Notes: generated by a model not told the origin, from the letters alone. A DNA stretch of 64,000 bases from Streptomyces sp. NBC_00102 (GCF_026343115.1 NZ_JAPEMC010000001.1:2790001-2854000); one strand, 5' to 3'; counted from the stretch's first letter, positions 43,842-52,916 are shown. Numbers and translations are program-made.

Positions 43842-44498
43842 TTACGACGTGAGCGCGGCGCGCCCGGCCTCGTAGCCGCGCAGCCAGTCCGGGAAGGCCG
43901 TGAGATCGGTCAGGACCACGTCCGCGCCCGCCGCCCGCAGCTCCTCCGCGTCGCACGGGCCCGTGGTCACGCCGACCGACACCGCTCCGGCGACCTGGGC
44001 GCCCCGTACGTCCCCGACGTGGTCGCCGACGTAGACCTGGGCGCCCTCGGCGAGCAGTGCCTTGCCCTTCGCCTCCGCCCAGAGGTCGCCGATGACCAGG
44101 TCCGGGGTGAGGCCGAGGTGGGTGCAGTGGAGCTCGGCATTGGGCTGGAACTTCGCGGTGACGACGATCGCCCGGCCGCCCAGCGCCTGCACCGCCTCGA
44201 TGGCCGCGCGCGCCCCGGGGAGAGCGGTGGTCGGGGTGATCGCGTGGCGGGGGTAGGTCTCCCGGTAGCGGTCGGCGGTGACGGCCACCCGGTCCACCGG
44301 GAACCAGTTCTTCAGCTCGTCGTCGACGGGCGGCCCGAGCCGGCTGACCACCAGGTCGGCGTCGATGGGCACACCGGTCTCCGCCGAAAGGGCCAGATAG
44401 TTGGCCTTGATGCCGGGCCGGGAGTCGATGAGCGTCATGTCGAGGTCGAATCCGACCGTCAGCGTGTGCGAAGAAATGTGCGAAGCCATGTCCGCCAT
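43842..44498 (-). CDS. HAD-family hydrolase, phosphoglycolate-phosphatase-like
   Basis: This 218-residue HAD phosphatase has motif I DLDMTLIDS (the nucleophile Asp is the first D), motif II VVTAKF, motif III Lys in AEAKGKALL and motif IV YVGDHVGDVRGAQVAG. It has a C1 cap. The family includes phosphoglycolate phosphatases and pyrophosphatases; the substrate is not determined. The start could be ATG 44498 or ATG 44486. Confidence 0.9.
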   Translation of the reverse strand: MADMASHISSHTLTVGFDLDMTLIDSRPGIKANYLALSAETGVPIDADLVVSRLGPPVDDELKNWFPVDRVAVTADRYRETYPRHAITPTTALPGARAAIEAVQALGGRAIVVTAKFQPNAELHCTHLGLTPDLVIGDLWAEAKGKALLAEGAQVYVGDHVGDVRGAQVAGAVSVGVTTGPCDAEELRAAGADVVLTDLTAFPDWLRGYEAGRAALTS

Positions 44499-44579
44499 TG
44501 TGCCGACCCGCGCGCCACGCCCCGCCCGGACCCGGTGCCGGGGCGGGCGGGCGGGTCACGGGACGGCCCGGGGTCGTGT

Positions 44580-45893
44580 TCAGCCGCGGGCCCGGCGCGC
44601 CCGCCACACCAGGTACACCGCGGAGGCCACCGCCGCCGTGCGCAGCGCCCCCGGCCACAGGCCCGTCAGGACATCGCCCATGGTGCCCTCGGCGATCGGC
44701 TCGCCCCAGCGCCCGCGCATCCTGCCCCAGACCCACAGCACGGTTCCCGCCGCGACCACCCCGGGCAGCCCCAGGGCGGCCCACTTCGCCTCGGCCCGGG
44801 AGAGCGTGCGGGAGGTGTAGGCGAGCGCCCAGCCACCGACGAGGGCCAGCCAGGAGCCGATCACCGCTCCGGCGACCAGCAGCGCGGCGGCGAGCAGCAG
44901 CAGCGGGCTCCCGAGCCCCCGGCGCCCGGCCGGCGCCGCGGCAGCGGGCTCGGCGGGTGCGGGAGCCGGGCGCCGGCGGAGCAGCCGGGGCAGCGGGAGG
45001 AGCCGGCGGCGTACGGACCCGGGGGCGGCGGCCGCAGCTTCGCCCGGGGCCTCGTCGGCGGCGTCCGGGTCGGCCGTTCCGTCCGCATCGCCGTCCTCAT
45101 CGTCCTCATCGTCCTCGCGGGGGCGGGGTGGCGGTTTCAGCAGGGCGGGGATCTCCACCCCGCCGACGAACCCCGGCACCCGCACCCCGTCGCCGAACTC
45201 CCCGAAGGGCCCCGGCTCGACCCGCCACCACTCGCGTTCGCCCACGGTGTCGCCCTGCCGGTCCAGGCCGAGCACGTGCGGGGCGGACGGATCGGGCCAG
45301 TAGCCCCCGTCCCCGGTCTCCGCCGCCCAGTCCACCCCGCTCGGCCCGACCGTCCCGGCCTGCTCGTGCGCCGCTTCCGCCCCGTCCGTCTTTCGCGTAC
45401 CCCGGCCGCCGCCCCGGTTCTTCCGGAACGGCGACGCGCCCCACCGCGATCCCTCTTCGCGCCGCTCCTCGTCCGGGCCGCCGCTCCCGCCCGGCTGCCC
45501 GCCGGGCTCCCCGGCGTCGGGCCGGGGCCGGAACACCCCGCGCCGGGGGGCCGGTACCGGACCTGCCGGGGCGTCACCGGGCCCGTGCGCCGTCTCGGAG
45601 GCGACGGGCGCCGAACGCGGGGGCGGCAGCGGTGCCGAGGGCGGTGCGGGCTCCCCCGCGCCGGCCGACTCGACGGCCGCGGCGACCAGTTCGCCGGGCT
45701 CACCGAGGCGTCCGATGATGCGCCGCACGGCGGCGGGCGAGTCCGCGCCGGCCCTCCCGCGCTGCTTCTCGATCTCCTCGCGCACCTGGCCGACGAGCCT
45801 CATCCGGGCTGCTGAGGACAGCTGTTGTCGCTGTGCCAGATCTCCGACACGGCTCAAGAACTCGTAGACGAGCTGGTCGCTCTCGATCCCCAC
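44580..45893 (-). CDS. HAAS-domain-like membrane protein
   Basis: This 437-residue protein has an N-terminal helical region (SDQLVYEFLSRVGDLAQRQQ, then RRIIGRLGEPGELVAAAVES) that resembles the HAAS domain of sigma-factor-linked signalling proteins. A long Pro/Gly/charged linker (about 80-300) includes an acidic tract, EDDEDDEDGDADGTAD. The C-terminus has four or five transmembrane helices. The start is GTG at 45893, 72 bp from the divergent helicase-associated gene. The same frame stays open for 2.5 kb upstream antisense to that gene, which is only a GC effect. Confidence 0.75.
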   Translation of the reverse strand: MGIESDQLVYEFLSRVGDLAQRQQLSSAARMRLVGQVREEIEKQRGRAGADSPAAVRRIIGRLGEPGELVAAAVESAGAGEPAPPSAPLPPPRSAPVASETAHGPGDAPAGPVPAPRRGVFRPRPDAGEPGGQPGGSGGPDEERREEGSRWGASPFRKNRGGGRGTRKTDGAEAAHEQAGTVGPSGVDWAAETGDGGYWPDPSAPHVLGLDRQGDTVGEREWWRVEPGPFGEFGDGVRVPGFVGGVEIPALLKPPPRPREDDEDDEDGDADGTADPDAADEAPGEAAAAAPGSVRRRLLPLPRLLRRRPAPAPAEPAAAAPAGRRGLGSPLLLLAAALLVAGAVIGSWLALVGGWALAYTSRTLSRAEAKWAALGLPGVVAAGTVLWVWGRMRGRWGEPIAEGTMGDVLTGLWPGALRTAAVASAVYLVWRARRARG

Positions 45894-45965
45894 GTGGCCC
45901 GTCCCCTCGGTTCCCTCCGGCTGACCTGCTCCGACCGTAGCGTTCCAGGGGCTACCGTGGGACGG

Positions 45966-48497
45966 ATGGGGACGACCACACCACCGCGCACGCTCGCCGA
46001 AGCTCTGCGTGCCCGCGGCGACGAAGCGCTTGCCGGGCTGCTGCGCGCCCGTCCCGACCTGCTCACGCCGGTGCCGGGCGACATCACCCAGCTCGCCACC
46101 CGGGCAGGCACCCGGGCTTCCGTGGTGCGCGCGCTGGAACACCTCGACCGATTCGCGCTGCAGACCGCCGAGGCCCTCGCGGTGGCGCCCGACCCGGCCC
46201 CGTACGACACGCTGCTGCGGCTGCTGACCGGCGACGGGCAGGACGACGGCGCCCACCACGACGACACCGGGGCAGCGATCACGGCCGCGCTGCCGGGCGC
46301 CCTGGACACCCTGCGCGAACAGGCCCTGGTCTGGGGCGAGGACGAGCGGCTGCACCTGGTGCGTACCGCCCGGGAGCTGCTCGCCCCGTCCCCGCAGCAC
46401 CCCTCCCCCACCGGGCTCGGGCCGACCGTCGCCGAGGCCACCGCCGGCATGTCGCCGGGCCGGCTCCAGGAGATCCTGACCGCCGCCGGGCTGCACGCCA
46501 CCCACGACCCGGTCTCCGCGGTGGCCGCGCTGACCGCCCTCTTCACCGACCGCACGCGCATGGCGGAACTGCTGGACTCCGCGCCCGTGGAGGCGCTGTC
46601 GGTGCTGGACCGGCTGGTGTGGGGGCCGCCGTACGGCGAGATCACGCCGAACCCGACCCCGCCCGTCCGCTGGCTGCGCGACCGCGGCCTGCTGCTCCCG
46701 GTGTCGGCGCGCACGGTGGTGCTGCCGCGCGAGGCGGCCCTGCATCTGCGGGCCGGGCGCGCCCACCGCGTACCGGAACCGCTGCCGCCGGTCGTCCAGT
46801 CGGTCGCCGAACGCGATCCACGGGCTGTGGACAGAGCGGCGGCCGGGCAGGCCTTCCTCGCCCTCTCCACCGTCGAGGACCTGCTGAAGCTCTGGAACGG
46901 CGGCGGTCCCACCGTGCTCCGCTCCGGCGGGCTGAGCGTGCGCGAGCTCAAGCGGGTCGCGAGCGCCCTCGACACCACCGAACCGGTCGCCGCGTTCTGG
47001 GTCGAACTCGCCTACGCCACCGGTCTGCTGGCCGCGGACGGCGAGAGCGACGAACGCTACGGCGCCACGCCCGCCTACGACGACTGGCTCGAACTCCCCG
47101 CCGCCCAGCGGTGGACGCGCCTCGCGCTCGCCTGGCTGGCGGCCACCCGCACCGCCGGCCTGGTCGGCGGCCAGGACGCCAAGGGCCGCGCCCTGTCCGC
47201 GCTCGGCCCCGAACTCGACCGCTCCACCGCCCCCGACGTACGCCGCCGGGTACTCGCCCTCTTCGCCGCGCTGCCGCCGGGCACCGCGCCCGACCCGGCG
47301 ACCCTGCTCACCCGGCTGCGCTGGGAGCGCCCGCTGCGCGGCGCCTCTCGCGGCGAGGTCCATCCCCGGCCCGAGGGGGCCGGCTCCAGTGCCCCCGGCG
47401 ACACGTCGGACCTGCGGTCGCGCATCGCGCTGTGGACGGTCAACGAGGCCGAACTCCTCGGCATCACCGGCCGGGGCGCGCTCTCCTCCCAGGCCCGGGC
47501 GCTGCTGTCGCTCCCGTCGGACCCACCGGCGGCCACGACGGGCCGCTCGGCGACCCCGGCCGAGGCCGCCGCCGCGCTGCTGGCCCCGCTGCTGCCGGAG
47601 CCGCTCGACCACGTACTCCTCCAGGCCGACCTGACGGCCGTCGCCCCCGGGCCGCTGGAACGCCCGCTCGCCGACGTCCTCTCGGTCCTCGCCGACGTCG
47701 AGTCGAAGGGCGGCGCCACGGTCTACCGCTTCACCCCCGGCTCGGTGCGCCGCGCGCTGGACGCCGGGCAGAGCGCCTCCGACCTGCACGCCTTCCTCGC
47801 CCGGCACAGCCGCACCCCGGTGCCCCAGCCGCTGACCTACCTGGTCGACGACGTGGCCCGGCGCCACGGCCACCTCCGGATCGGGGCCGCCTCCTCGTAC
47901 GTACGCTGCGACGACGAGTCCGTCCTCAACGAGATCCTCGCCGACAAGCGCTCGGCCGTACTGCGGCTGCGCCGGCTCGCCCCGACCGTCCTCGCCTCGC
48001 AGACCGACCCCGCGTCGCTCCTCGACGGGCTGCGGGACCTCGGTTACGCCCCGGCCGCCGAGTCCGCCGAGGGCGATGTCCTGATCACCCGCGCCGGTGC
48101 CCGCCGCACCCCGCCGCGCACCGCGCCCGTCCCCGTACCCGAGGGGCCGCCGGTGCCGGACGACACGCTGCTCGGCGCGGCGGTACGGGCCATCCGGGCC
48201 GGTGACACGGCCGCCACCGTCGTCCGCAAGGAGCCCGCCGCCGAGTCGGGCGTCCCGTCCGGCACGCTCCCGCGCACCACCCCGGCGGACACCCTCGCGA
48301 CCGTCCAGGCCGCCGCCATGACGGGGTCCACGCTCTGGATCGGCTACGTCAACGCGGAGGGCGCCGCCAGCCAGCGGGTGATCGCCCCGGTCCGGGTGGA
48401 GGGCGGCTTCGTCACCGCGTACGACCACACCGCCGACGAGGTCCGCACCTACCCGCTGCACCGCATCACGGGGGTCGCGGAGCTGGCGGAGGAGTAG
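45966..48497 (+). CDS. Helicase-associated (Helicase_C_3-type) protein
   Basis: This 843-residue protein matches the actinobacterial family annotated as helicase C-terminal-domain or helicase-associated protein. I see no Walker motifs. The N-terminus has a helical HTH-like region (TLAEALRARGDEALAGLLRA and QLATRAGTRASVVRALEHLD) and the C-terminal portion includes HVLLQADLTAVAPGPLERPL, YRFTPGSVRRALDAG and a WYL-like end (SQRVIAPVRVEGGFVTAYDH). From memory it usually neighbours the XPB helicase in streptomycetes, and here that gene lies 5.9 kb away. A TACCGT box ends seven bases before the ATG, so a leaderless start is likely. Confidence 0.85.
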   Translation: MGTTTPPRTLAEALRARGDEALAGLLRARPDLLTPVPGDITQLATRAGTRASVVRALEHLDRFALQTAEALAVAPDPAPYDTLLRLLTGDGQDDGAHHDDTGAAITAALPGALDTLREQALVWGEDERLHLVRTARELLAPSPQHPSPTGLGPTVAEATAGMSPGRLQEILTAAGLHATHDPVSAVAALTALFTDRTRMAELLDSAPVEALSVLDRLVWGPPYGEITPNPTPPVRWLRDRGLLLPVSARTVVLPREAALHLRAGRAHRVPEPLPPVVQSVAERDPRAVDRAAAGQAFLALSTVEDLLKLWNGGGPTVLRSGGLSVRELKRVASALDTTEPVAAFWVELAYATGLLAADGESDERYGATPAYDDWLELPAAQRWTRLALAWLAATRTAGLVGGQDAKGRALSALGPELDRSTAPDVRRRVLALFAALPPGTAPDPATLLTRLRWERPLRGASRGEVHPRPEGAGSSAPGDTSDLRSRIALWTVNEAELLGITGRGALSSQARALLSLPSDPPAATTGRSATPAEAAAALLAPLLPEPLDHVLLQADLTAVAPGPLERPLADVLSVLADVESKGGATVYRFTPGSVRRALDAGQSASDLHAFLARHSRTPVPQPLTYLVDDVARRHGHLRIGAASSYVRCDDESVLNEILADKRSAVLRLRRLAPTVLASQTDPASLLDGLRDLGYAPAAESAEGDVLITRAGARRTPPRTAPVPVPEGPPVPDDTLLGAAVRAIRAGDTAATVVRKEPAAESGVPSGTLPRTTPADTLATVQAAAMTGSTLWIGYVNAEGAASQRVIAPVRVEGGFVTAYDHTADEVRTYPLHRITGVAELAEE

Positions 48498-48881
48498 GGC
48501 CGCGACCGGCGGGCTGTGCCCGTGTGACCGCAGGGCGGTCCGCAGCCCTCATACCGGCAGGCGGAGCGGGCGGTCGAGAAGCCCTGCCCCGACCGCCGCT
48601 CGCGACGACACCTTCCTCCCTGCGCGCCAGGAGCGGATCGGTCCGCTCCCACAAGTCGTCCGGCACGGTCCACGGCGAAGTCTCCATGCCCAGCCAAAAC
48701 CCAACTCCTGACATGGAAACGACCGCCAAGGCCTTGCCACCTCGCCGTGCAGCCGCTGTTACGACCATGTCAGGTTCCTGGCCGGCGGACCCACATCGAT
48801 GCCTTGGTCCAACCCTCAGCATCCGGCAAGCGTCTCTGCGACGATCAGGTCTCGTCGGGAGCGAACGAAGGGCGGGCACTG
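48498..48881. other. Intergenic region at the island's left edge
   Basis: This 384-bp stretch holds the IS5-family remnant at 48613-48687 and otherwise no supported gene. The promoter of the RAMA-CBS-HEPN gene should be here, but I cannot place the boxes with confidence. Confidence 0.5.
48613..48687 (-). pseudogene. IS5-family transposase N-terminal remnant
   Basis: The minus strand reads METSPWTVPDDLWERTDPLL followed by ARREE, which is the usual N-terminus of IS5-family (IS4/IS112-like) transposases. Similarity ends abruptly and no catalytic region follows. It marks past IS activity at the boundary between a core gene and the accessory block. Confidence 0.75.
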
Positions 48882-50378
48882 ATGTCGGATTCGACTGTGG
48901 ACGGCGTCGAGGAACTGGCGGCCGGACGGGCCTCCTACCTGATCGGTGGACGACGCGTCCGTGTTTCGGACCTGGTGGACGCCCGCCTCCTCGCTGCGGG
49001 AACACAACTCACGTTCCTGCGTCAGCGATCGGGGCAGGAATACACCGGCTTCGTCACCGTGGACGGCAAGATCGAACTGCCCAACGGCCAAAGGTTCCCC
49101 ACCCCCTCGAAGGCAGTGGCCGCAGCCACTGGACGGGGCCCCTATGACGGCTGGACCGCCTGGCGGCTCCCCGACGGCACGCTGCTGGACTCCTTGCGAC
49201 AGGCGTTTCTCGACGCGGCTGCGGAACCGATGTCAGGCGATGTGGCACCGGACGACCATTCGGCAGCTCGGCACGCCTGGTTGAAGGACGCCCGGAGGCA
49301 GGCTGACGCCTCGGCACCGATCACACTTACCGTCCGCAACCTCCTGGCGTGGTGGGGCGCTTCCCGACGCGGCTACCTGGTCAGCGATCAAATAGCCGCG
49401 GAACTGGCGAACCACGGCCTGTCCACCGTGCCGGACTTCGCGGCGGTCGGCCTCGACGACCAGGTCACCCTGACCGGGCCGCCTGTGGATACCGAGGAAG
49501 GCCAGGAGACAGCAACCGAGGACAAACCGACGTCAGGGCGGCCGGTCGCTGAAGGGACGCCCGGTGAGCCGGAGGCGACGGAGCCGGAAAGCGCTCCCCT
49601 GATCAACCCGCCGCCCGGCACCTCTGCAGACAAGAAGATCGAGGACGAGGACGAGCCCATACAGGGTCAGACGGTCGGCAACCTGCGCTCTGCCCTGGGA
49701 GGAGTGACATCGGTGAAGTCCTCTGCCAGCTTCGAGGAAGCCTTCACCAAGATGCGGCTCAACGGGTTCTCGCAGCTTCCGGTCCTGAACGGGACTCGCA
49801 ATCTCCAGGGCGCCGTCACATGGGAGTCCATGGCGCTTGCCCGTTACACAGACACCGAGGCACCTTTCGCCCGAGCGATCGTCAAGGCTCACGCCGTCAG
49901 CTACGCGGATCACCTGATCGACGTCCTGCCGCATCTCGAAAAGTTCGGCTTCGTCCTCGTGAAGAACCAGACGAACGAGATCGCCGGCATCGTCACCATC
50001 GCCGACGTGGCCGCGGAGTACGGCGCGACAGCCAGGCCGTTCCTGCTCATCGGCGATCTGGATCGGCAGTTGCGCCGGGTCATCGCAGAGGGTCTCGACC
50101 TGGCGGACGTGATCGCGTTGTGCGACGCGGACGGACGCCGCAAACTCACCGCGTTCGGCCAGCTCTCCTTCGGCGACTACCAGCGCGTCCTGAGCAACCA
50201 AGAGCAGTGGGCCAAGCTCGGTTGGCGGCTGGACCGCAAATCCTTCACGGACTGCCTGAACGAACTGCGTGAGGTTCGGAACGAACTCATGCATTTCAAC
50301 GACAAGGACAAGGCCGGCGACGCGGCCATCCCGATGCTGCGCAACATGATCGAGCTGCTACGCGAACACGGGGGGTGA
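48882..50378 (+). CDS. RAMA-CBS-HEPN multidomain protein, putative defence factor
   Basis: This 498-residue protein has four visible modules. Residues about 25-108 match the RAMA fold (RVSDLVDARLLAAGTQLTF; GQEYTGFVTVDGKIELPNGQ; DGWTAWRLPDGTLLDSLR). Residues about 147-200 form a second small domain (LTVRNLLAWWGASRRGYLVS). After a Pro/acidic linker, residues about 264-380 hold two CBS repeats. The C-terminus (about 385-498) resembles a Swt1-type HEPN domain with the R466-N467-x3-H471 motif in EVRNELMHF expected of HEPN ribonucleases. RAMA domains are predicted to read modified DNA and CBS pairs bind adenosyl nucleotides. ATG at 48882 is the assigned start. Function is inferred only. Confidence 0.8.
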   Translation: MSDSTVDGVEELAAGRASYLIGGRRVRVSDLVDARLLAAGTQLTFLRQRSGQEYTGFVTVDGKIELPNGQRFPTPSKAVAAATGRGPYDGWTAWRLPDGTLLDSLRQAFLDAAAEPMSGDVAPDDHSAARHAWLKDARRQADASAPITLTVRNLLAWWGASRRGYLVSDQIAAELANHGLSTVPDFAAVGLDDQVTLTGPPVDTEEGQETATEDKPTSGRPVAEGTPGEPEATEPESAPLINPPPGTSADKKIEDEDEPIQGQTVGNLRSALGGVTSVKSSASFEEAFTKMRLNGFSQLPVLNGTRNLQGAVTWESMALARYTDTEAPFARAIVKAHAVSYADHLIDVLPHLEKFGFVLVKNQTNEIAGIVTIADVAAEYGATARPFLLIGDLDRQLRRVIAEGLDLADVIALCDADGRRKLTAFGQLSFGDYQRVLSNQEQWAKLGWRLDRKSFTDCLNELREVRNELMHFNDKDKAGDAAIPMLRNMIELLREHGG

Positions 50379-50520
50379 GAAGGGACGCCCCACGTCGGCA
50401 GCCTGACGCCTTTCCGCCTCGGACCAGGAGTCGTCACGGATCGATGCCGAAGTGCGTACGCGTCCACGAGAGCGCGTCACGGTGAGGCCTGCCGTACCCC
50501 ACTGCGGTACGGCAGGCCAC

Positions 50521-50548
50521 GTCACTGTAATAGTGACTGTCGTACACT
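50521..50548 (+). promoter_or_regulatory. vapBC operator and leaderless promoter
   Basis: GTCACT (50521-50526) and AGTGAC (50532-50537) form a perfect inverted repeat. A TACACT -10 box follows at 50543-50548, exactly six bases before the antitoxin ATG. The arrangement fits autorepression by the ribbon-helix-helix antitoxin. Confidence 0.7.
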
Positions 50549-50554
50549 AAGGCC

Positions 50555-50827
50555 ATGAAGCCGACCCGAGCCGGCACCACCGAGAACATCTCCGTGTCCA
50601 TGCCCGCAGAGCTGATCAGTGAGTTGCGATCCCGGACAGGTCGCCGTGGCCTGTCCAGCTACATCACCGAGGCCGTCAGGCATCAGCTCGCCATGGACGG
50701 ACTCGCAGACATCGTGGCCTCGCACGAAGAGGAGCACGGTGCGCTCACGGAGCAGGAGGTCGAGGACGCCCGGCGGGAGCTCTTCGGGGAGGAGAGTGCA
50801 CGGGCCTCCCGCAAGGACGCCGCGTGA
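50555..50827 (+). CDS. Ribbon-helix-helix antitoxin (VapB-like)
   Basis: This 90-residue protein has an N-terminal ribbon-helix-helix (ENISVSMPAELISELRSRTG and GLSSYITEAVRHQLAMDGL) and an acidic C-terminal half that should wrap the toxin (EEEHGALTEQEVEDARRELF). Its stop codon overlaps the GTG start of the PIN-domain toxin by four bases, the classic type II toxin-antitoxin layout. The inverted repeat upstream is the probable autoregulatory site. No Shine-Dalgarno is visible. Confidence 0.9.
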   Translation: MKPTRAGTTENISVSMPAELISELRSRTGRRGLSSYITEAVRHQLAMDGLADIVASHEEEHGALTEQEVEDARRELFGEESARASRKDAA

Positions 50828-51231
50828 AGGAACAGCCGGCCCGGTCCGTGGTGCTGGACTCGCAGGCGCTCTCCCTGCTGCTCCGCAACGACCGCAGGAT
50901 GGCGGCACGCATCGAAGCCTCCCGACAGGTCGGGCTGCCCGTCATCGTGTCCGCGCTGACCATCGTCGAAGCCGTCCAGGGCAAGACGGACATGGCCCGG
51001 CTGCACTGGCTCCTCTCCCGGCTCCGGGTGGAACCGGTCAGCCAGGAGGACTCCCTGACCGCGGTGGCACTGCTCCGGGACGCGGGCGGACTCCACGGCC
51101 ACAAGTACGCCATCGACGCCCTCGTCGCGGCACTCGCGCTCCGCTCCCCCAGCCCTGCGATCGTGCTGACCTCCGACCGCGACGACTGGTCGAAGCTCTG
51201 CGGTGAGCGCGTCCTCATCAGAGACGTGTGA
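50824..51231 (+). CDS. PIN-domain toxin (VapC-like ribonuclease)
   Basis: This 135-residue PIN-domain protein is predicted to be a magnesium-dependent ribonuclease toxin. Acidic active-site residues are visible: Asp12 (VVLDSQALS), Glu49 (ALTIVEA), Asp98 (KYAIDALVA) and Asp118/Asp120 (LTSDRDDW). The GTG start overlaps the antitoxin stop (GTGA). With the preceding gene it forms a complete toxin-antitoxin module next to the RAMA-CBS-HEPN gene. The RNA target is unknown. Confidence 0.9.
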   Translation: MKEQPARSVVLDSQALSLLLRNDRRMAARIEASRQVGLPVIVSALTIVEAVQGKTDMARLHWLLSRLRVEPVSQEDSLTAVALLRDAGGLHGHKYAIDALVAALALRSPSPAIVLTSDRDDWSKLCGERVLIRDV

Positions 51232-51455
51232 CGGGCGGCATCGCGACCTCGACACCGGTGAATCCACGTGGGTGAAGAAGACGGCGGATGATCAAGGGCC
51301 CTCGGGGTGGCCGGTTTCCTCACCGCCCTGTTCCCAGCCGGCCCCTTCCGGCGTTGACTCGCCCGCAAGGACGCCGGGTCCGCACCGGTCCCGGCGGCGG
51401 GCGGCCGCGCCGGGCGACGGCGCGGTCCGCGGGGACGCCCGGGAGGGGACGCCTG

Positions 51456-52328
51456 ATGAGTTCTGCGAGTTCCGCACAGCCGGCCGACGCCATGACCCCG
51501 TTCGACGACACCTACGACCAGCCGGACCCGCGCGCGTTCTTCCGGGGACTGGGCCCCTGGGGCTACCAGACGCCGCACCACGCCCAGAGCGTCTTCCGCC
51601 GCCTGCTCACCGCCCTCGAACCCGGGCGCGACGCAGCAGGTCCGTCCGCCACCACGGTGCTGGACCTCTGCTGCTCGTACGGCATCAACGCCGCCCTGCT
51701 CAACCACCACCTCACCCTGAGCGACCTCTACACCCACTACACCTGCGAGGAGGCCGCCGCGCTGACCACCGCCGAACTCGTCGCCCGGGACAGGGAGTTC
51801 TACGCCGCCCACCGACGTCCCGACGCGGTCCGCGTCCTCGGCCTCGACGCCGCGCCCAACGCCATCGCGTACGCCCGGGCCGTGGGCCTGCTCGACGACG
51901 GCTTCGCCGAGAACCTGGAGACCGGGGATCCGAGCCCCGCCCTGCTGCGCGCCGCGCGGGACGTACACCTGATCACCGTCACCGGCGGCGTCAGCTTCCT
52001 CTCCCCCCGCACCTTCGGGCCGCTGCTGGCCGGCGCGGACGCCCCGGTGTGGGTGGCCGCGTTCGTCCTGCGTACCGGCAGCTACCGGCCGATCGCCGAC
52101 TGCCTGGACACCCACGGCCTGACCACCGAGAAGCACACCGCGCAGACCTACCCGCAACGCCGCTTCACCGGCGAGGAGGAGCAGCGGTACGCCGTCGCCG
52201 CGACCCTCGAAGCGGGCGAAGACCCGCACGGCAAGGAGAGCGAGGGCTCCTTCCACACCGCGCTGTACGTCTCCCGCCCGACGGCGCAGGCGGCGGGGAG
52301 CCCGCTGGGAGCGTTGCTGCATCCGTGA
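51456..52328 (+). CDS. Class I SAM-dependent methyltransferase-like protein
   Basis: This 290-residue protein has a methyltransferase-like Rossmann core. Motif I is VLDLCCSYGINAALLNHH at about residues 67-84, and an acidic residue that could hold the ribose lies in RVLGLDAAPNAIAYARAVGL. Later segments are VHLITVTGGVSFLSPRTFGP and a C-terminal HTALYVSRP. The substrate is not evident; there is no DNA-methylase NPPY/DPPY motif. ATG at 51456 has GGGAGGGG upstream. Confidence 0.75.
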   Translation: MSSASSAQPADAMTPFDDTYDQPDPRAFFRGLGPWGYQTPHHAQSVFRRLLTALEPGRDAAGPSATTVLDLCCSYGINAALLNHHLTLSDLYTHYTCEEAAALTTAELVARDREFYAAHRRPDAVRVLGLDAAPNAIAYARAVGLLDDGFAENLETGDPSPALLRAARDVHLITVTGGVSFLSPRTFGPLLAGADAPVWVAAFVLRTGSYRPIADCLDTHGLTTEKHTAQTYPQRRFTGEEEQRYAVAATLEAGEDPHGKESEGSFHTALYVSRPTAQAAGSPLGALLHP

Positions 52329-52370
52329 GGCCCGGGGCGCGGACGGCACCATTCGACCAGGCCCGTACGC

Positions 52371-52835
52371 CTAACTGTCCGGGTCCTCCCGTCCGAGGAT
52401 TCGTGGCGCGCCCTTCTGAGCCCGCTCGGCAACGAGATCCCCGAGCGGGTCCCTCACATCCCAGGAGTGGGTTGCCGGGTGCTCTTCGTACAACGCGCAC
52501 GCCTCCACCTCACCGGTGATCAGATGATGGAGGATGGCGGGGCACGGGGCGGTTTCGACGAAGCGGCGCACCCGGTCCGCGCCGCTGCCGGTCCAGAGCA
52601 TCCACAACTCCCGGCCGCTGGCGGGTTCGGGCGTCCAGAAGTGCGCGGCGTGTTCGGTCCGTTCGTCGTGCTCGGCCAGCTCGCACAGCAGGAAGTCGTC
52701 AAGGGCGAGCGCATCCGGCGAACCATGCGACGCGTCCTCCTCGGTGATCAGCGCAACCAGCGCCTCCACCTCGGGAACATCGGTCAGAGCGGTGCACTGG
52801 AGCACGTCAGTCTTTTCTGTGTGATGTCGGGGCAA
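52371..52835 (-). CDS. Hypothetical protein
   Basis: This 154-residue acidic soluble protein is rich in His, Trp and Glu (LCELAEHDERTEHAAHFWTP; HLITGEVEACALYEEHPATH). I recognise no family. The exact start is uncertain because the first 20 residues lack a clear ribosome-binding site. It is convergent with the methyltransferase-like gene and lies inside the accessory block. Confidence 0.6.
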   Translation of the reverse strand: MPRHHTEKTDVLQCTALTDVPEVEALVALITEEDASHGSPDALALDDFLLCELAEHDERTEHAAHFWTPEPASGRELWMLWTGSGADRVRRFVETAPCPAILHHLITGEVEACALYEEHPATHSWDVRDPLGDLVAERAQKGAPRILGREDPDS

Positions 52836-52916
52836 CGCCCGTGTGCGGCGAGGGAAATGCGCGGACGGGCATCGCCCGCTCGTCCAGGTTCAGCGGCGGC
52901 TGAAGAGCGGGGCTGG

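Noticed and set aside
48882..50378. Reading the protein as a plain CBS-domain regulator
   Set aside because: The CBS pair explains only the middle quarter. The N-terminal RAMA-like and C-terminal RNxxxH regions need a different explanation.
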